A stretch of 64,000 bases of DNA from contig NZ_JAAQWN010000004.1 in assembly GCF_012985465.1 (NCBI RefSeq), forward strand, positions 434,001-498,000, given 5' to 3'. The position numbers and the translations under genes are program-made. Below, piece after piece: positions 16,589 through 24,981 of this stretch; the first letter of the stretch is position 1; the number at the start of each line of letters is the position of its first letter. Under the pieces are notes generated by a model, which ran no database searches, was not told the DNA's origin, and was given only the letters and a program-made list of their open reading frames with translations. This stretch comes from Pseudomonas sp. WS 5079 (lineage in GTDB: Bacteria > Pseudomonadota > Gammaproteobacteria > Pseudomonadales > Pseudomonadaceae).

Positions 16589-18253
16589 GTGGAACGCGAA
16601 TACATGGAATTCGACGTGGTCATCGTCGGCGCAGGGCCGTCGGGCCTGTCTGCCGCCTGCCGACTGAAGCAGAAGGCCGCCGAAGCCGGTAAGGAAATCA
16701 GCGTCTGCGTGGTCGAAAAAGGCTCCGAAGTCGGTGCACATATCCTGTCCGGTGCCGTGTTTGAACCACGCGCCCTGAATGAATTGTTCCCGGACTGGAA
16801 AGAACTGGGCGCCCCGCTCAACACCCCGGTGGTGCGCGACGACATCTATGTACTGCGCAGCAGCGACAGCTCCACCAAGGTTCCAGACTTCTTTGTGCCC
16901 AAGACCATGCACAACGAAGGCAACTACATCATCTCCCTGGGCAACTTGTGCCGCTGGCTGGCCCAGCAGGCAGAGAACCTGGGCGTGGAAATTTACCCGG
17001 GCTTCGCGGCCCAGGAAGTACTGTTCGACGAAAACGGCGTAGTGCGCGGGATCATCACCGGCGACCTCGGCGTCGACCGTGAAGGCCACCCAAAGGAAGG
17101 CCTGTACACCCCCGGCATGGAACTGCGCGGCAAATACACACTGTTCGCCGAAGGCTGCCGTGGCCACTTGGGCAAGCAACTGATCCAGCGCTTCAACCTG
17201 GACAGCGACGCCGACGTACAGCACTACGGCATCGGTCTCAAGGAAATCTGGGAAATCGACCCGGCCAAGCATCAACCAGGCCTGGTGGTCCACACCGCCG
17301 GCTGGCCGCTGGACATCATGAGCAACGAGAACACCGGTGGCTCGTTCCTCTATCACCTGGAAAACAACCAGGTGGTGGTAGGCCTGATCGTCGACCTGTC
17401 CTACAGCAACACCTTCCTGTCGCCGTTCGATGAGTTCCAGCGCCTCAAGCATCACCCGGTGCTGGCCCAGTACCTGGAAGGCGGCAAGCGCATCAGCTAC
17501 GGCGCGCGCGCCCTGGCCAAGGGCGGCATCAACTCGCTGCCGAAGATGGTATTCAAGGGCGGCGCCCTGATCGGTTGCGACCTGGGCACGATGAACGTGG
17601 CCAAGATCAAGGGCAGCCACACCGCGATGAAGTCCGGCATGCTCGCAGCAGATGCGGTGGCTGATCGCCTGTTCGCCGAGTCCGAAGGCGGCGATGAACT
17701 GACCGCCTACGTCGACAGCTTCAAAGCCAGCTGGCTCTACGAAGAACTGTTTGCCACCCGTAACTTCGGCCCGGCGATGCACAAGTTCGGCCCGATCATC
17801 GGTGCCGGCTTCAACTGGTTCGACCAGAACATCCTCGGCGGCAAAATGCCGTTCACGCTGCACGACACCAAGCCGGACTACGCCTGCCTCAAGCTGGCCA
17901 AGGACAGCCAGAAGATCGATTACCCCAAACCCGACGGCAAGCTGAGCTTCGACAAGCTGAGCTCGGTGTTCCTCTCCAGCACCAACCATGAAGAAGAGCA
18001 GCCGTGCCACCTGAAGCTCAAGGACCCGAGCATCCCCATCGGCACCAACCTGCCACTCTACGATGAGCCGGCGCAACGCTACTGCCCGGCTGGCGTGTAC
18101 GAAGTGATCACCCAGGAAGACGGTGAGAAACGCTTCCAGATCAACGCCCAGAACTGCGTGCACTGCAAGACCTGCGACATCAAGGACCCTTCGCAGAACA
18201 TCACGTGGGTTACGCCGGAAGGCGCGGGTGGGCCGACTTACCCGAATATGTAA
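16589..18253 (+). CDS. Electron transfer flavoprotein-ubiquinone oxidoreductase
   Basis: A 554-residue membrane-associated flavoprotein that passes electrons from ETF to ubiquinone. The FAD-binding motif VVIVGAGPSGLSAA is at about 9-22. The C-terminal ferredoxin-like domain has the 4Fe-4S cysteines in YCPAGVYE and NCVHCKTCDIKDPSQNI. The start is GTG at 16589 (MEREYMEFDVV) with AGGAG 7 nt upstream. It is transcribed divergently from etfBA, whose product is its electron donor, and ends at a strong terminator. Regulation by a PsrA-type repressor is suggested by the box at 16413-16426. Confidence 0.96.
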   Translation: MEREYMEFDVVIVGAGPSGLSAACRLKQKAAEAGKEISVCVVEKGSEVGAHILSGAVFEPRALNELFPDWKELGAPLNTPVVRDDIYVLRSSDSSTKVPDFFVPKTMHNEGNYIISLGNLCRWLAQQAENLGVEIYPGFAAQEVLFDENGVVRGIITGDLGVDREGHPKEGLYTPGMELRGKYTLFAEGCRGHLGKQLIQRFNLDSDADVQHYGIGLKEIWEIDPAKHQPGLVVHTAGWPLDIMSNENTGGSFLYHLENNQVVVGLIVDLSYSNTFLSPFDEFQRLKHHPVLAQYLEGGKRISYGARALAKGGINSLPKMVFKGGALIGCDLGTMNVAKIKGSHTAMKSGMLAADAVADRLFAESEGGDELTAYVDSFKASWLYEELFATRNFGPAMHKFGPIIGAGFNWFDQNILGGKMPFTLHDTKPDYACLKLAKDSQKIDYPKPDGKLSFDKLSSVFLSSTNHEEEQPCHLKLKDPSIPIGTNLPLYDEPAQRYCPAGVYEVITQEDGEKRFQINAQNCVHCKTCDIKDPSQNITWVTPEGAGGPTYPNM

Positions 18254-18271
18254 GCCATCTGCTTGAACATG

Positions 18272-18297
18272 AGGCTCTCCACTGGAGAGCCTTTTTT
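18272..18297 (+). terminator. Terminator of etfQO
   Basis: AGGCTCTCC-ACT-GGAGAGCCT has perfect 9-bp arms followed by a T-run (TTTTTT). It lies 19 nt past the etfQO stop. Confidence 0.88.
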
Positions 18298-18314
18298 ATG
18301 GCCGACACAAATCT

Positions 18315-18407
18315 AATGTGGGAGCGGGCTTGCTCGCGAAGGCGGTGTTTCAGGTTAATAATTCTTAACTGACACACCGCCTTCGCGAACAAGCCCGCTC
18401 CCACATT
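18315..18407. repeat. REPIN (inverted REP pair)
   Basis: The left half AATGTGGGAGCGGGCTTGCT and the following CGCGAAGGCGGTGT are mirrored by ACACCGCCTTCGCGAACAAG and CCCGCTCCCACATT on the right, around a spacer of about 25 nt. It lies between etfQO and the AraC-family gene, the usual intergenic position for such elements. Confidence 0.85.
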
Positions 18408-18429
18408 TGGATAGAGGTATCTCCGGGAT

Positions 18430-19323
18430 TTATGCCGCTCGTTCTTCACCAGGGTTGCGCAGGAAATAGCGCTTATATTCCCGACTGAACTGCGACGTAC
18501 TCTGATACCCCACGTTATGCGCTGCCTGCGCTACCCCCATGCCTTGTGCCAGCAACAACTGCTGGGCCTTGAGCAGGCGCAAGCGCTTGAGGTACTGCAC
18601 CGGCGACAACAAGGTGCAGCGCTTGAAGTGTTCATGGAATGTCGACGCACTCATATGTGCATAACCGGCCAGGGTCTCGATGTTCAGCGGTTCGGCGTAA
18701 TGGGCATGCAGGTGATTCAGTGAGGTGGCAATCCGCGAAAACTGCCCCTGCTGTTCCACCAGCGCCCGCAGTACATCGGCCTGTGGCCCGCGCAAGGCGC
18801 TGAACAATAATTCCCGCACCCGTGCCGGCCCCATGATCCGGGCTTCCAGTGGATCGTGCAGACACTGCAACAGTCGCTCGACGCAACCACGCATCGCGTC
18901 ATCGAGCACCACCGAGCTCATCGACTCCAGGGTCTGCGCCGCCGGCGGCGGGCCGGCCTGCATGCCCATGGCCATCACCAATTCACCCAGCACCACCCGA
19001 TCAATACCTACGGTAACGCCATACAGCGGGGCATCGGCGGCCATGGCAAACGTCTCGCACTCGAACGGCACCGGCATCGCCTGGATCAGGTAATGCCCGG
19101 CGCCGTATTCCAGGGTACGCGGCCCCAGGTAGGCGAGCTTGCTGCCCTGGGCCACGAACATCAGGCTCGGCTCATAGATCTGCGGCCCGCGCGCCACGTC
19201 GCAACTGGCGCGCAGCACCTTCACGCCCGCCAGATGGGTCGGGGAGAAACCGTCGCAGGGCGTAAGCCCCTCAATCAAGGAAACCAGCGCAGCGTTGGCA
19301 TCGAGATGGCGGGTCAACAACAT
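18430..19323 (-). CDS. AraC-family regulator
   Basis: A 297-residue regulator with an N-terminal sensing domain of the AraC_N type (about 20-180, with YEPSLMFVAQGSKLAYLG and HYLIQAMPVPFECE) and a C-terminal double helix-turn-helix (about 195-290: YAHMSASTFHEHFKRCTLLS and VAQAAHNVGYQSTSQFSREY). It is divergent from the zinc alcohol dehydrogenase at 19506, with about 180 nt between the starts. That arrangement resembles YqhC controlling a nearby aldehyde reductase, so control of the dehydrogenase is a fair inference. The effector is unknown. Confidence 0.88.
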   Translation of the reverse strand: MLLTRHLDANAALVSLIEGLTPCDGFSPTHLAGVKVLRASCDVARGPQIYEPSLMFVAQGSKLAYLGPRTLEYGAGHYLIQAMPVPFECETFAMAADAPLYGVTVGIDRVVLGELVMAMGMQAGPPPAAQTLESMSSVVLDDAMRGCVERLLQCLHDPLEARIMGPARVRELLFSALRGPQADVLRALVEQQGQFSRIATSLNHLHAHYAEPLNIETLAGYAHMSASTFHEHFKRCTLLSPVQYLKRLRLLKAQQLLLAQGMGVAQAAHNVGYQSTSQFSREYKRYFLRNPGEERAA

Positions 19324-19505
19324 GGCAAAAAACTTCGCGAAAAAGGGATAGGAACATCATCGCAGGTCTGGCGGCCAATGAGTCCAATCCACGGGCACTC
19401 CCGGACGAATAGGCATGAGACTCGGAGCATTTGCCATGTTCGCCCACAGGGTCCACGCGCAGAATTCGCCACCTCTCCCGCCCAAGCTTTTGCGAGGTTT
19501 TCACC

Positions 19506-20558
19506 ATGTACACCGCCATCGGCTACGCCGCCCAGTCGGCCACCACTCCCCTCGCCCCCATGTCCTTCGAGCGTCGCAGCCCGCGCGCCGATGACGTGGC
19601 AATCGAAATCCTGTACTGCGGCGTCTGCCACTCCGACATCCACCAGGCGCGCAACGAATGGGGTATCGCCGTGTACCCATTGATGCCGGGCCACGAGATT
19701 GTCGGCAAGGTCACTGCTGTCGGCGCCAGCGTCACCGCCCATAAGGTTGGCGACCTGGTCGGCGTGGGCTGCATGGTGGATTCGTGCCGCCACTGCCAAG
19801 CGTGCAAATCAGACCTGGAGCAATACTGCCTCGAAGGCCCGACCATGACCTACGCCACCCCGGATCGCGTGGACGGCAGCAACACCATGGGCGGCTACTC
19901 CGACAGCATCGTGGTCAGCGAACACTTCGTGGTGAAGATTCCGGCCAAGCTCGACCTGGCCAGCGCCGCACCGCTCCTCTGCGCGGGCATCACCACCTAC
20001 TCGCCGCTCAAGCACTACGGGGTCAAGGCCGGCGACAAAGTCGGGATTCTCGGCATGGGTGGCCTGGGCCATATGGGCATCAAGTTTGCCAAGGCCATGG
20101 GCGCCGAAGTCACGCTGTTCACCCGCTCGGCGAGCAAGGCCGAGGAAGGCCGTCGCCAAGGCGCTGATCATGTGATCGTGTCCACCGATGCCGAGCAGAT
20201 GAAGGCCGCAGCCGGCAGTTTCGACTTCCTGCTGGACACCATCCCGGTGCAGCACGATCTGAACCCCTACCTCGATGTCCTGCGTTTTGATGGCGTGCAT
20301 ATCCTGGTGGGACTGATCGAACCGGTCGACCCGCCGGTCAATGCCGCCAAGCTGGTCTTGGGTCGTAAAGTCCTGGCCGGCTCGCTGATCGGCGGCATTG
20401 CCGAAACCCAGGAAGTCCTGGATTTCTGCGCCGAGCACGGCATTACCTGCGACATCGAAATGCTCGATATCCGTCAGATCAACGAAGCCTTTGCGCGCAT
20501 GATTGCCGGCGACGTGAAATACCGTTTCGTGATCGACATGGCCACCTTGAAGGCCTGA
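19506..20558 (+). CDS. Zinc-dependent alcohol dehydrogenase (YahK/CAD type)
   Basis: A 350-residue NADP-type medium-chain dehydrogenase, reducing aldehydes or oxidising alcohols. The catalytic zinc ligands are in CGVCHSDIH (C38, with H42 nearby) and MPGHEIVG. The structural zinc cysteines appear in CMVDSCRHCQACKSDLEQYC, and the nucleotide motif is GILGMGGLGHMGIKFAKAMG. The start at 19506 (MYTAIGYAAQ) fits the family; the upstream frame lacks homology. It is divergent from an AraC regulator and its stop abuts that of the convergent IclR gene with no spacer. Confidence 0.92.
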   Translation: MYTAIGYAAQSATTPLAPMSFERRSPRADDVAIEILYCGVCHSDIHQARNEWGIAVYPLMPGHEIVGKVTAVGASVTAHKVGDLVGVGCMVDSCRHCQACKSDLEQYCLEGPTMTYATPDRVDGSNTMGGYSDSIVVSEHFVVKIPAKLDLASAAPLLCAGITTYSPLKHYGVKAGDKVGILGMGGLGHMGIKFAKAMGAEVTLFTRSASKAEEGRRQGADHVIVSTDAEQMKAAAGSFDFLLDTIPVQHDLNPYLDVLRFDGVHILVGLIEPVDPPVNAAKLVLGRKVLAGSLIGGIAETQEVLDFCAEHGITCDIEMLDIRQINEAFARMIAGDVKYRFVIDMATLKA

Positions 20559-20567
20559 TCAGGCCTT
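20550..20567. repeat. Palindrome spanning two convergent stop codons
   Basis: AAGGCCTGATCAGGCCTT is an 18-bp perfect palindrome. Its centre TGATCA holds both the TGA of the dehydrogenase (20556-20558) and the TGA (read as TCA, 20559-20561) of the convergent IclR gene, so no intergenic DNA separates them. Because the arms meet without a loop, a hairpin would be poor; it may be coincidence or a site for a dimeric protein. Confidence 0.75.
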
Positions 20568-21362
20568 GGCCCCCAACTCCGCTGACAGCCGGGCCGCGAC
20601 CTGTTTGACCACAGGAATCAGCTCGGCCATTTTTTCCAGCGGCATGTAGGGCACCGTACTGGCGATGCTGATGCCGGCGATAATCCGTCGACTGGCATCG
20701 CGCACGGGTGCGGCCACACAGCGGATCGACGGCTCGTTGTCTTCCAGGTCGAAGGCATAGCCGCCCGCCACATACTCTTTCATGCGCTGCTCGAACTGCT
20801 CCCAGGATTGCTCCGGGTGCTGCGGCCAGTGCAGGTTTTTCCCGCCTATCGGCAAGCTGGCCTGATACAGGCGCTGCCATTCTTCTGGCGTGTCATCGAG
20901 CAGCAAGGCCTTGCCGATCCCGGTGCGCGCCAGGGGCATGCGGTGACCGACGCGGGAACGCATTTCCGGGCCATTGCGCCCAGGATTCTTGTGCAGGTAC
21001 AGCACCTCGTCGTACTCACGGATCGCCAGGTGGATGGTGTCGCCGGTCAGCGCCGACAGTTCATCCAGATAGGGTATCGCCAGCGTCACCAGCGGCAGTT
21101 CTTCCCGCGCCTGGAACCCCAACTCGATCAGCTTGGGCCCCAACAGGTAACCGACCTGCGGCACTACCCGCAGGTAACGCTCGTCCACCAGGCAACTGGC
21201 CAGGCGATGCGTGGTGCTGCGGGTGGTGCCGATGCGCCGGGCAATCTCCTTGAGATCCCGCGCCCCCGCCGCCACCGCCTGCACCACGCCCAGGCCGCGC
21301 AGCAAGGTCTGGGTGCCGGTGGGCGCGGGGTCTTTGGCGGGGATCGCTGGGTTTTCCTGCAT
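20559..21362 (-). CDS. IclR-family transcriptional regulator
   Basis: A 267-residue IclR-type regulator. The N-terminal winged helix-turn-helix is at about 22-80 (LLRGLGVVQAVAAGARDLKEIARRIGTTRSTTHRLASCLV), and the C-terminal effector domain includes VGHRMPLARTGIGKALLLDD and RCVAAPVRDASRRIIAGISIAS. Such regulators bind small metabolites and usually control a nearby catabolic operon, but no obvious target lies adjacent. It is convergent with the dehydrogenase gene. The effector and target are unknown. Confidence 0.92.
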   Translation of the reverse strand: MQENPAIPAKDPAPTGTQTLLRGLGVVQAVAAGARDLKEIARRIGTTRSTTHRLASCLVDERYLRVVPQVGYLLGPKLIELGFQAREELPLVTLAIPYLDELSALTGDTIHLAIREYDEVLYLHKNPGRNGPEMRSRVGHRMPLARTGIGKALLLDDTPEEWQRLYQASLPIGGKNLHWPQHPEQSWEQFEQRMKEYVAGGYAFDLEDNEPSIRCVAAPVRDASRRIIAGISIASTVPYMPLEKMAELIPVVKQVAARLSAELGAKA

Positions 21363-21434
21363 GTTTGGGCCTATCTAGAAATGCGAAAGCGGCGGCCATT
21401 ATGGCAAATGCCGGGCCGCAAGACAGGGCCGATC

Positions 21435-21914
21435 TCAGCCCTGGGCAAACTCACGCAGCGCATCGCCTTCCATGCGGTAGCGCACCCATTCTTCCTGGGG
21501 TTGGGCGCCGATGGATTTGTAGAAGGCAATGGCCGGCTCGTTCCAGTCCAGAACGCTCCATTCGAAGCGCCCACAGCCATTGTCGTAGGCGATCTTTGCC
21601 AGGTGGCGCAGCAACTTCTTGCCCGCCCCGCCGCCGCGCTGTTCCGGGTTGATGTACAGGTCTTCCAGGTACAGGCAGTTGCTGCCCAGCCAGGTGGAAT
21701 AGCTGAAGAAGAACACCGCAAACCCGATCGGCAAGCCGTCACGCAGGCAGATCAGGCCATGGGCGGTAGCGCCTTCGCTGAACAGGCTGCGTTCGATGTC
21801 CACCACGCCGGCGATCACTTCGTGGCGAGCTTTTTCGTATTCGGCCAGCTCGGTGATGAAAGTCAGGATCTGCGCAGCATCGCTGGGCACGGCGGGACGA
21901 ATCTCGATGGTCAT
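21435..21914 (-). CDS. GNAT-family N-acetyltransferase
   Basis: A 159-residue acetyltransferase of the GNAT fold: IRPAVPSDAAQILTFI at the N-terminus, YLEDLYINPEQRGGGAGKKLLRHLA (about 93-117), with RGGGAGKKLL as the acetyl-CoA pyrophosphate loop, and VLDWNEPAIAFYKSIGAQPQEEW. The motif order resembles diamine/amino-acid acetyltransferases (SpeG-like distant relatives), but the substrate is not clear. The start at 21914 is chosen on homology; a start 11 codons upstream (21947) is also possible, as neither has a strong ribosome site. Confidence 0.85.
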   Translation of the reverse strand: MTIEIRPAVPSDAAQILTFITELAEYEKARHEVIAGVVDIERSLFSEGATAHGLICLRDGLPIGFAVFFFSYSTWLGSNCLYLEDLYINPEQRGGGAGKKLLRHLAKIAYDNGCGRFEWSVLDWNEPAIAFYKSIGAQPQEEWVRYRMEGDALREFAQG

Positions 21915-22273
21915 GAACAGGCCTGCGGCTAAAAATAAAGGACACATACTAAGGCCCTTTGATAACCGTTTGCAGGGTTTTATGCACGCAGTTACTCCAT
22001 AACTGCAGCAATGTTGGCACCCGTAACCGCAGAACAAATGGTGCAGTCGCGCGTGGTAAAAAGTCCGCCATAAATCCAACAGACGCCCAGGTTTGCCCAT
22101 GCCCCCCCACTGCTCCCGTTGGCGGAAAACTCTGGCGCGCCTGATCTGGCGCCGGGCTTCGAAACACAAAATCTTACAGGTGAGCTGACACCGTTCGTCG
22201 TGATCCAGGCACCAACAATAAGAGCGGGCGGACCAACCTAAGGTAAGGACTTTATTCCTATGGAGGCTCCACC
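21915..22273. other. Gene-free region with one short inverted repeat
   Basis: No supported gene in these 359 nt. GCAGTTA-CTCCA-TAACTGC (21988-22006) is a perfect 7-bp inverted repeat, a possible regulator site. The promoter of the 22274 gene should lie near 22180-22260 but could not be defined. The stretch 22060-22170 resembles coding sequence only in a frame without homology. Confidence 0.5.
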
Positions 22274-22612
22274 ATGAATACTTCCAAAGTGACTGCCCTC
22301 GCCCTCGCCGGTTTGCTGTCTGCGGTTTCCCTGGGCAGCTTCGCCGCGTCCGACCCTTCCACCGGCAAGACCGACCCGATTGGCAGCCCGCCCAACCCTG
22401 CCACCCAAGAGAGCAAAGACTCCATGGGCACCGGCCTGGATACCAATGGCGGAGCCATCATCCAGAACGGTGCCGACCCACGCACCCAAGGCAATGACGG
22501 CAACCGCCAGGGCCTGGGTACCGATGTGGAGAACGGCAAGATCGGCCCCGGCAAGAATGCCGCCCCAAGCGGCAACGATGACAACCTGCCCGGCGCGCCG
22601 AAACAACCTTGA
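22274..22612 (+). CDS. Small secreted Gly/Asn/Asp-rich protein
   Basis: A 112-residue protein with a clear signal peptide (about 1-24, MNTSKVTALALAGLLSAVSL then GSFAAS). The mature part is low in hydrophobic residues and rich in Gly, Asn, Asp and Pro (GTGLDTNGGAIIQNG, GNDGNRQGLGT), so it is likely disordered and periplasmic or released. The start follows GGAGGCTCCACC, a strong ribosome site. No family recognised. A second small gene begins 52 nt downstream, possibly in the same transcript. Confidence 0.78.
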   Translation: MNTSKVTALALAGLLSAVSLGSFAASDPSTGKTDPIGSPPNPATQESKDSMGTGLDTNGGAIIQNGADPRTQGNDGNRQGLGTDVENGKIGPGKNAAPSGNDDNLPGAPKQP

Positions 22613-22664
22613 CCCCTTGGCCGACAGACGAACACTACCCCACCACTGACCCTGAGAGGTATGC

Positions 22665-22925
22665 ATGAACGTCGATAAAAACCTGGAGAAAGAAGTCCTC
22701 ACCCGCCTGCTGCACGCGCACCCGAATGGCTTGGGTAAGGAGGTGCTGGATAACTACCGGGGCGAAAAAGTCGTGGCCAGCACCCTGGCCACCCTTCAGG
22801 ACCGTGGACTGATCAAGGAAGGCCATGTGACCTGCAACGAGGCCGGCGAACACGCGCTGCACCTGCCGATCAAACTGACGGCCTCTGGCGTGGACGCCGC
22901 CCGCAAGCTGGAAAGCCAACCGTAA
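22665..22925 (+). CDS. Small winged-helix-like protein, function unknown
   Basis: An 86-residue protein with predicted helices resembling a winged helix: EKEVLTRLLHAHPNGLGKEV, then ASTLATLQDRGLI and a beta-rich HALHLPIKLTASG. No signal peptide or membrane segment. The start has GAGAGGTATGC before the ATG. It follows the small secreted protein gene by 52 nt on the same strand. I cannot assign a family with confidence; DNA binding is only a hint from the predicted fold. Confidence 0.7.
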   Translation: MNVDKNLEKEVLTRLLHAHPNGLGKEVLDNYRGEKVVASTLATLQDRGLIKEGHVTCNEAGEHALHLPIKLTASGVDAARKLESQP

Positions 22926-22973
22926 CGGCTGTCGAGCCCTGGCGAGGCTGCGTCGCCCCTCGCCAGGCATTGC

Positions 22974-23711
22974 CTACAGCGTTGGGCGTTGCGCAGCCAC
23001 CAGCAACATCATCGGCCGCTCCAGCTCCTCCGCCAACTCAGGCCGGGCCACAAGGTCCGCGGCACTCGGGCCCCATTCTTCAATATGGCTCAGGCTCAAG
23101 CCTGCCTTGATCAACAGGTTGAGCAGAGTGCCCAGGGTACGGTGCTGCTTGATCACGCCCTTGGCCAGCCAGTCGGTGACCCGCGGTCCTTCCAATTGAT
23201 AACTGTCCAGCGGCCAGCTTCTGCGGCCTTGCTCATCGACCTGCCAGCCCGGCTGGCGGGGTGCCATGAAGATCGGGTGCTCGATGGAAAAAACCAGCCA
23301 CCCTCCCGGTTTCAAGGCCCTATGAATGCGGGCAAACAGCCCGGGCAGGTCGGCGATGTAGTGAAAGGCCAACGAGCTGTAGGCCAAGTCGTAAGCAGCA
23401 TCGGGCAGATCAAGTTGCTCGAGGTCGGCAATGGCATAAGTAATGGCCGAGGATGACGTCATTTCCTTCGCCCGCGCCAGCATCTTCTGTGAGACGTCCA
23501 GCCCCAGCACCTGTTCGGCGCCCTGCTCCTGGGCCCAGCGGCTGAACCAGCCATAACCACAGCCCAGGTCCACCACCTGCAAGCCCCGCATCGGCGGTAA
23601 CAACGCCTGCAACGCGGGCCATTCCGGCGCGCCTGCCAACCCTTGCAGGGAGCGGCCCATTTGACTGTAGCCAGCGAAAAAAGCCGGGGTATCGTAGATA
23701 TTCTGCGTCAT
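22974..23711 (-). CDS. Class I SAM-dependent methyltransferase
   Basis: A 245-residue methyltransferase of the UbiE/SmtA-like superfamily. The SAM-binding motif VVDLGCGYGWFSRWAQEQGA is at about 45-64, followed by GLDVSQKMLARAKE, a motif II-like LAYSSLAFHYIADLPGLFARI and LKPGGWLVFSIEHPIF. These indicate a complete Rossmann methylase; the substrate is not indicated. The gene lies 7 nt downstream of DUF1285 on the same strand, so the two are likely cotranscribed. Confidence 0.88.
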   Translation of the reverse strand: MTQNIYDTPAFFAGYSQMGRSLQGLAGAPEWPALQALLPPMRGLQVVDLGCGYGWFSRWAQEQGAEQVLGLDVSQKMLARAKEMTSSSAITYAIADLEQLDLPDAAYDLAYSSLAFHYIADLPGLFARIHRALKPGGWLVFSIEHPIFMAPRQPGWQVDEQGRRSWPLDSYQLEGPRVTDWLAKGVIKQHRTLGTLLNLLIKAGLSLSHIEEWGPSAADLVARPELAEELERPMMLLVAAQRPTL

Positions 23712-23718
23712 GCCAGTA

Positions 23719-24285
23719 TCAATCCCTGGGCTCCAGGCCTATCGGAAAGAACACCCCGCCACTCCAGATGCCCAGCCAACTCTCGCCTTCGATCTGGCGC
23801 GTCACCGCCAAGTCCACCAATTGGTAGAACACGTTGCGATGGACCAGTGCCTCAAGGTTGTTGCGCACCAGCACGTAGGGCGAAGGTTCCTGGGTGTGGG
23901 GATCGATCACCACCCGTAGCGGGTGCGCCGGGCCGGCTTCGATCAGGTCTTCGACATTGGAGGTAAACCGCAGGAGCTGGCTTTCGCCCTGCCCCTCGAC
24001 CTCCAGCGACACCGCCACAAAAGGCGCGTCATCCACCTTGATCCCAACCTTTTCCACCGGTGTGATCAGAAAGTAATCATTGCCATCGCGGCGGATGATA
24101 TTGGAGAACAGCTTGACCATCGGTTTGCGCCCGATGGGCGTGCCCAGGTAATACCAGGTGCCATCACGGGCGATACGCATGTCGATATCGCCACAGAAAT
24201 CCGGGTTCCACAGGTGAACCGGTGCAGGTCCCTTGCCCTTGGGCAACTGCGCCAACAAATCATTGGCCTTGGCCGAACCCGTCAT
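23719..24285 (-). CDS. DUF1285 protein
   Basis: A 188-residue cytoplasmic protein of the DUF1285 family. Recognisable stretches are VHLWNPDFCGDIDMRIARDGTWYYLGTPIGRK (about 23-54) and LFSNIIRRDGNDYFLITPVEKVGI, which show a double-barrel beta layout. The start has AGGAGAACAGC upstream of the ATG. It is flanked by the lipoprotein DUF4823 gene (16 nt upstream) and the methyltransferase (7 nt downstream), giving a likely three-gene transcript. Biochemical role unknown. Confidence 0.85.
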   Translation of the reverse strand: MTGSAKANDLLAQLPKGKGPAPVHLWNPDFCGDIDMRIARDGTWYYLGTPIGRKPMVKLFSNIIRRDGNDYFLITPVEKVGIKVDDAPFVAVSLEVEGQGESQLLRFTSNVEDLIEAGPAHPLRVVIDPHTQEPSPYVLVRNNLEALVHRNVFYQLVDLAVTRQIEGESWLGIWSGGVFFPIGLEPRD

Positions 24286-24301
24286 GCTGTTCTCCTTTGA
24301 A

Positions 24302-24907
24302 TTACTGGTCGCTCATGCCCAGCAGGCTGCGGGCGTACTGGCGCAGCGGTGGGCCAAGCAAATCTTCGGGTTTGTTGTCGTGGAACGTCAGTAAACCGCC
24401 ACGACTGCGGATCCGTGCAGTATCGATCAAATACTGGGTGCTGGTCTCGATCAACATGATCTGGATCACACCGCTGTCGACACCCAGCCGGTCGAGGGCT
24501 TCCTGGTCGGCCCACTCATCCGCATTGCCGATGCGATCATCGGCCTTGGCGAACCGCGTATACAACAGGTAATGGGCGCCTACCTCGCGGGCTTCGGCCA
24601 TGGCCTGCTCCAGACCTTCCGGGGCGCGGGCGCGGCGGACCATGGGGAAGTATTCGATGAAACCGTTGAAGGCTTCTTCGGCCACCACATTGGGCCGCGG
24701 ATAGGCACTGCCCGGCGGCGTGAACGCGCCCTGGGCGATAAACACAAAGGAATCGGGCTGAATGCGAACCGAGTTGGAACGGCGAGTATCGCTGTGGTCC
24801 AGCAAGCCGGCATCGCTCATCTGATAGCGAGTGCCTTCGGCCATATCGCTGACTGTCATGCAGCCACCCAGCGCGAACGACGCCAGCAACAAAACCAGAC
24901 TACGCAT
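24302..24907 (-). CDS. DUF4823 lipoprotein
   Basis: A 201-residue lipoprotein: signal peptide with lipobox LGGC (Cys16), then a mature domain of the DUF4823 family (NSVRIQPDSFVFIAQGAFT, AREVGAHYLLYTRFAKADDRIGN, VIQIMLIETSTQYLIDTARI). The pattern of strands and helices resembles surface-antigen or TolB-like periplasmic folds, with unknown role. A good ribosome site (TGGAGGATAGG) precedes the ATG. It probably heads the DUF4823-DUF1285-methyltransferase transcript. Confidence 0.82.
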   Translation of the reverse strand: MRSLVLLLASFALGGCMTVSDMAEGTRYQMSDAGLLDHSDTRRSNSVRIQPDSFVFIAQGAFTPPGSAYPRPNVVAEEAFNGFIEYFPMVRRARAPEGLEQAMAEAREVGAHYLLYTRFAKADDRIGNADEWADQEALDRLGVDSGVIQIMLIETSTQYLIDTARIRSRGGLLTFHDNKPEDLLGPPLRQYARSLLGMSDQ

Positions 24908-24981
24908 CCTATCCTCCAGAGGCCGGTGACGGAAAACCGGCGAATGGGCACAAGATGCAGATTTTGCGCCAGCTTGCCTGG

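Noticed and set aside
16412..18163. A 583-codon open frame on the minus strand over etfQO
   Set aside because: Antisense shadow of etfQO with no domain and no ribosome site.
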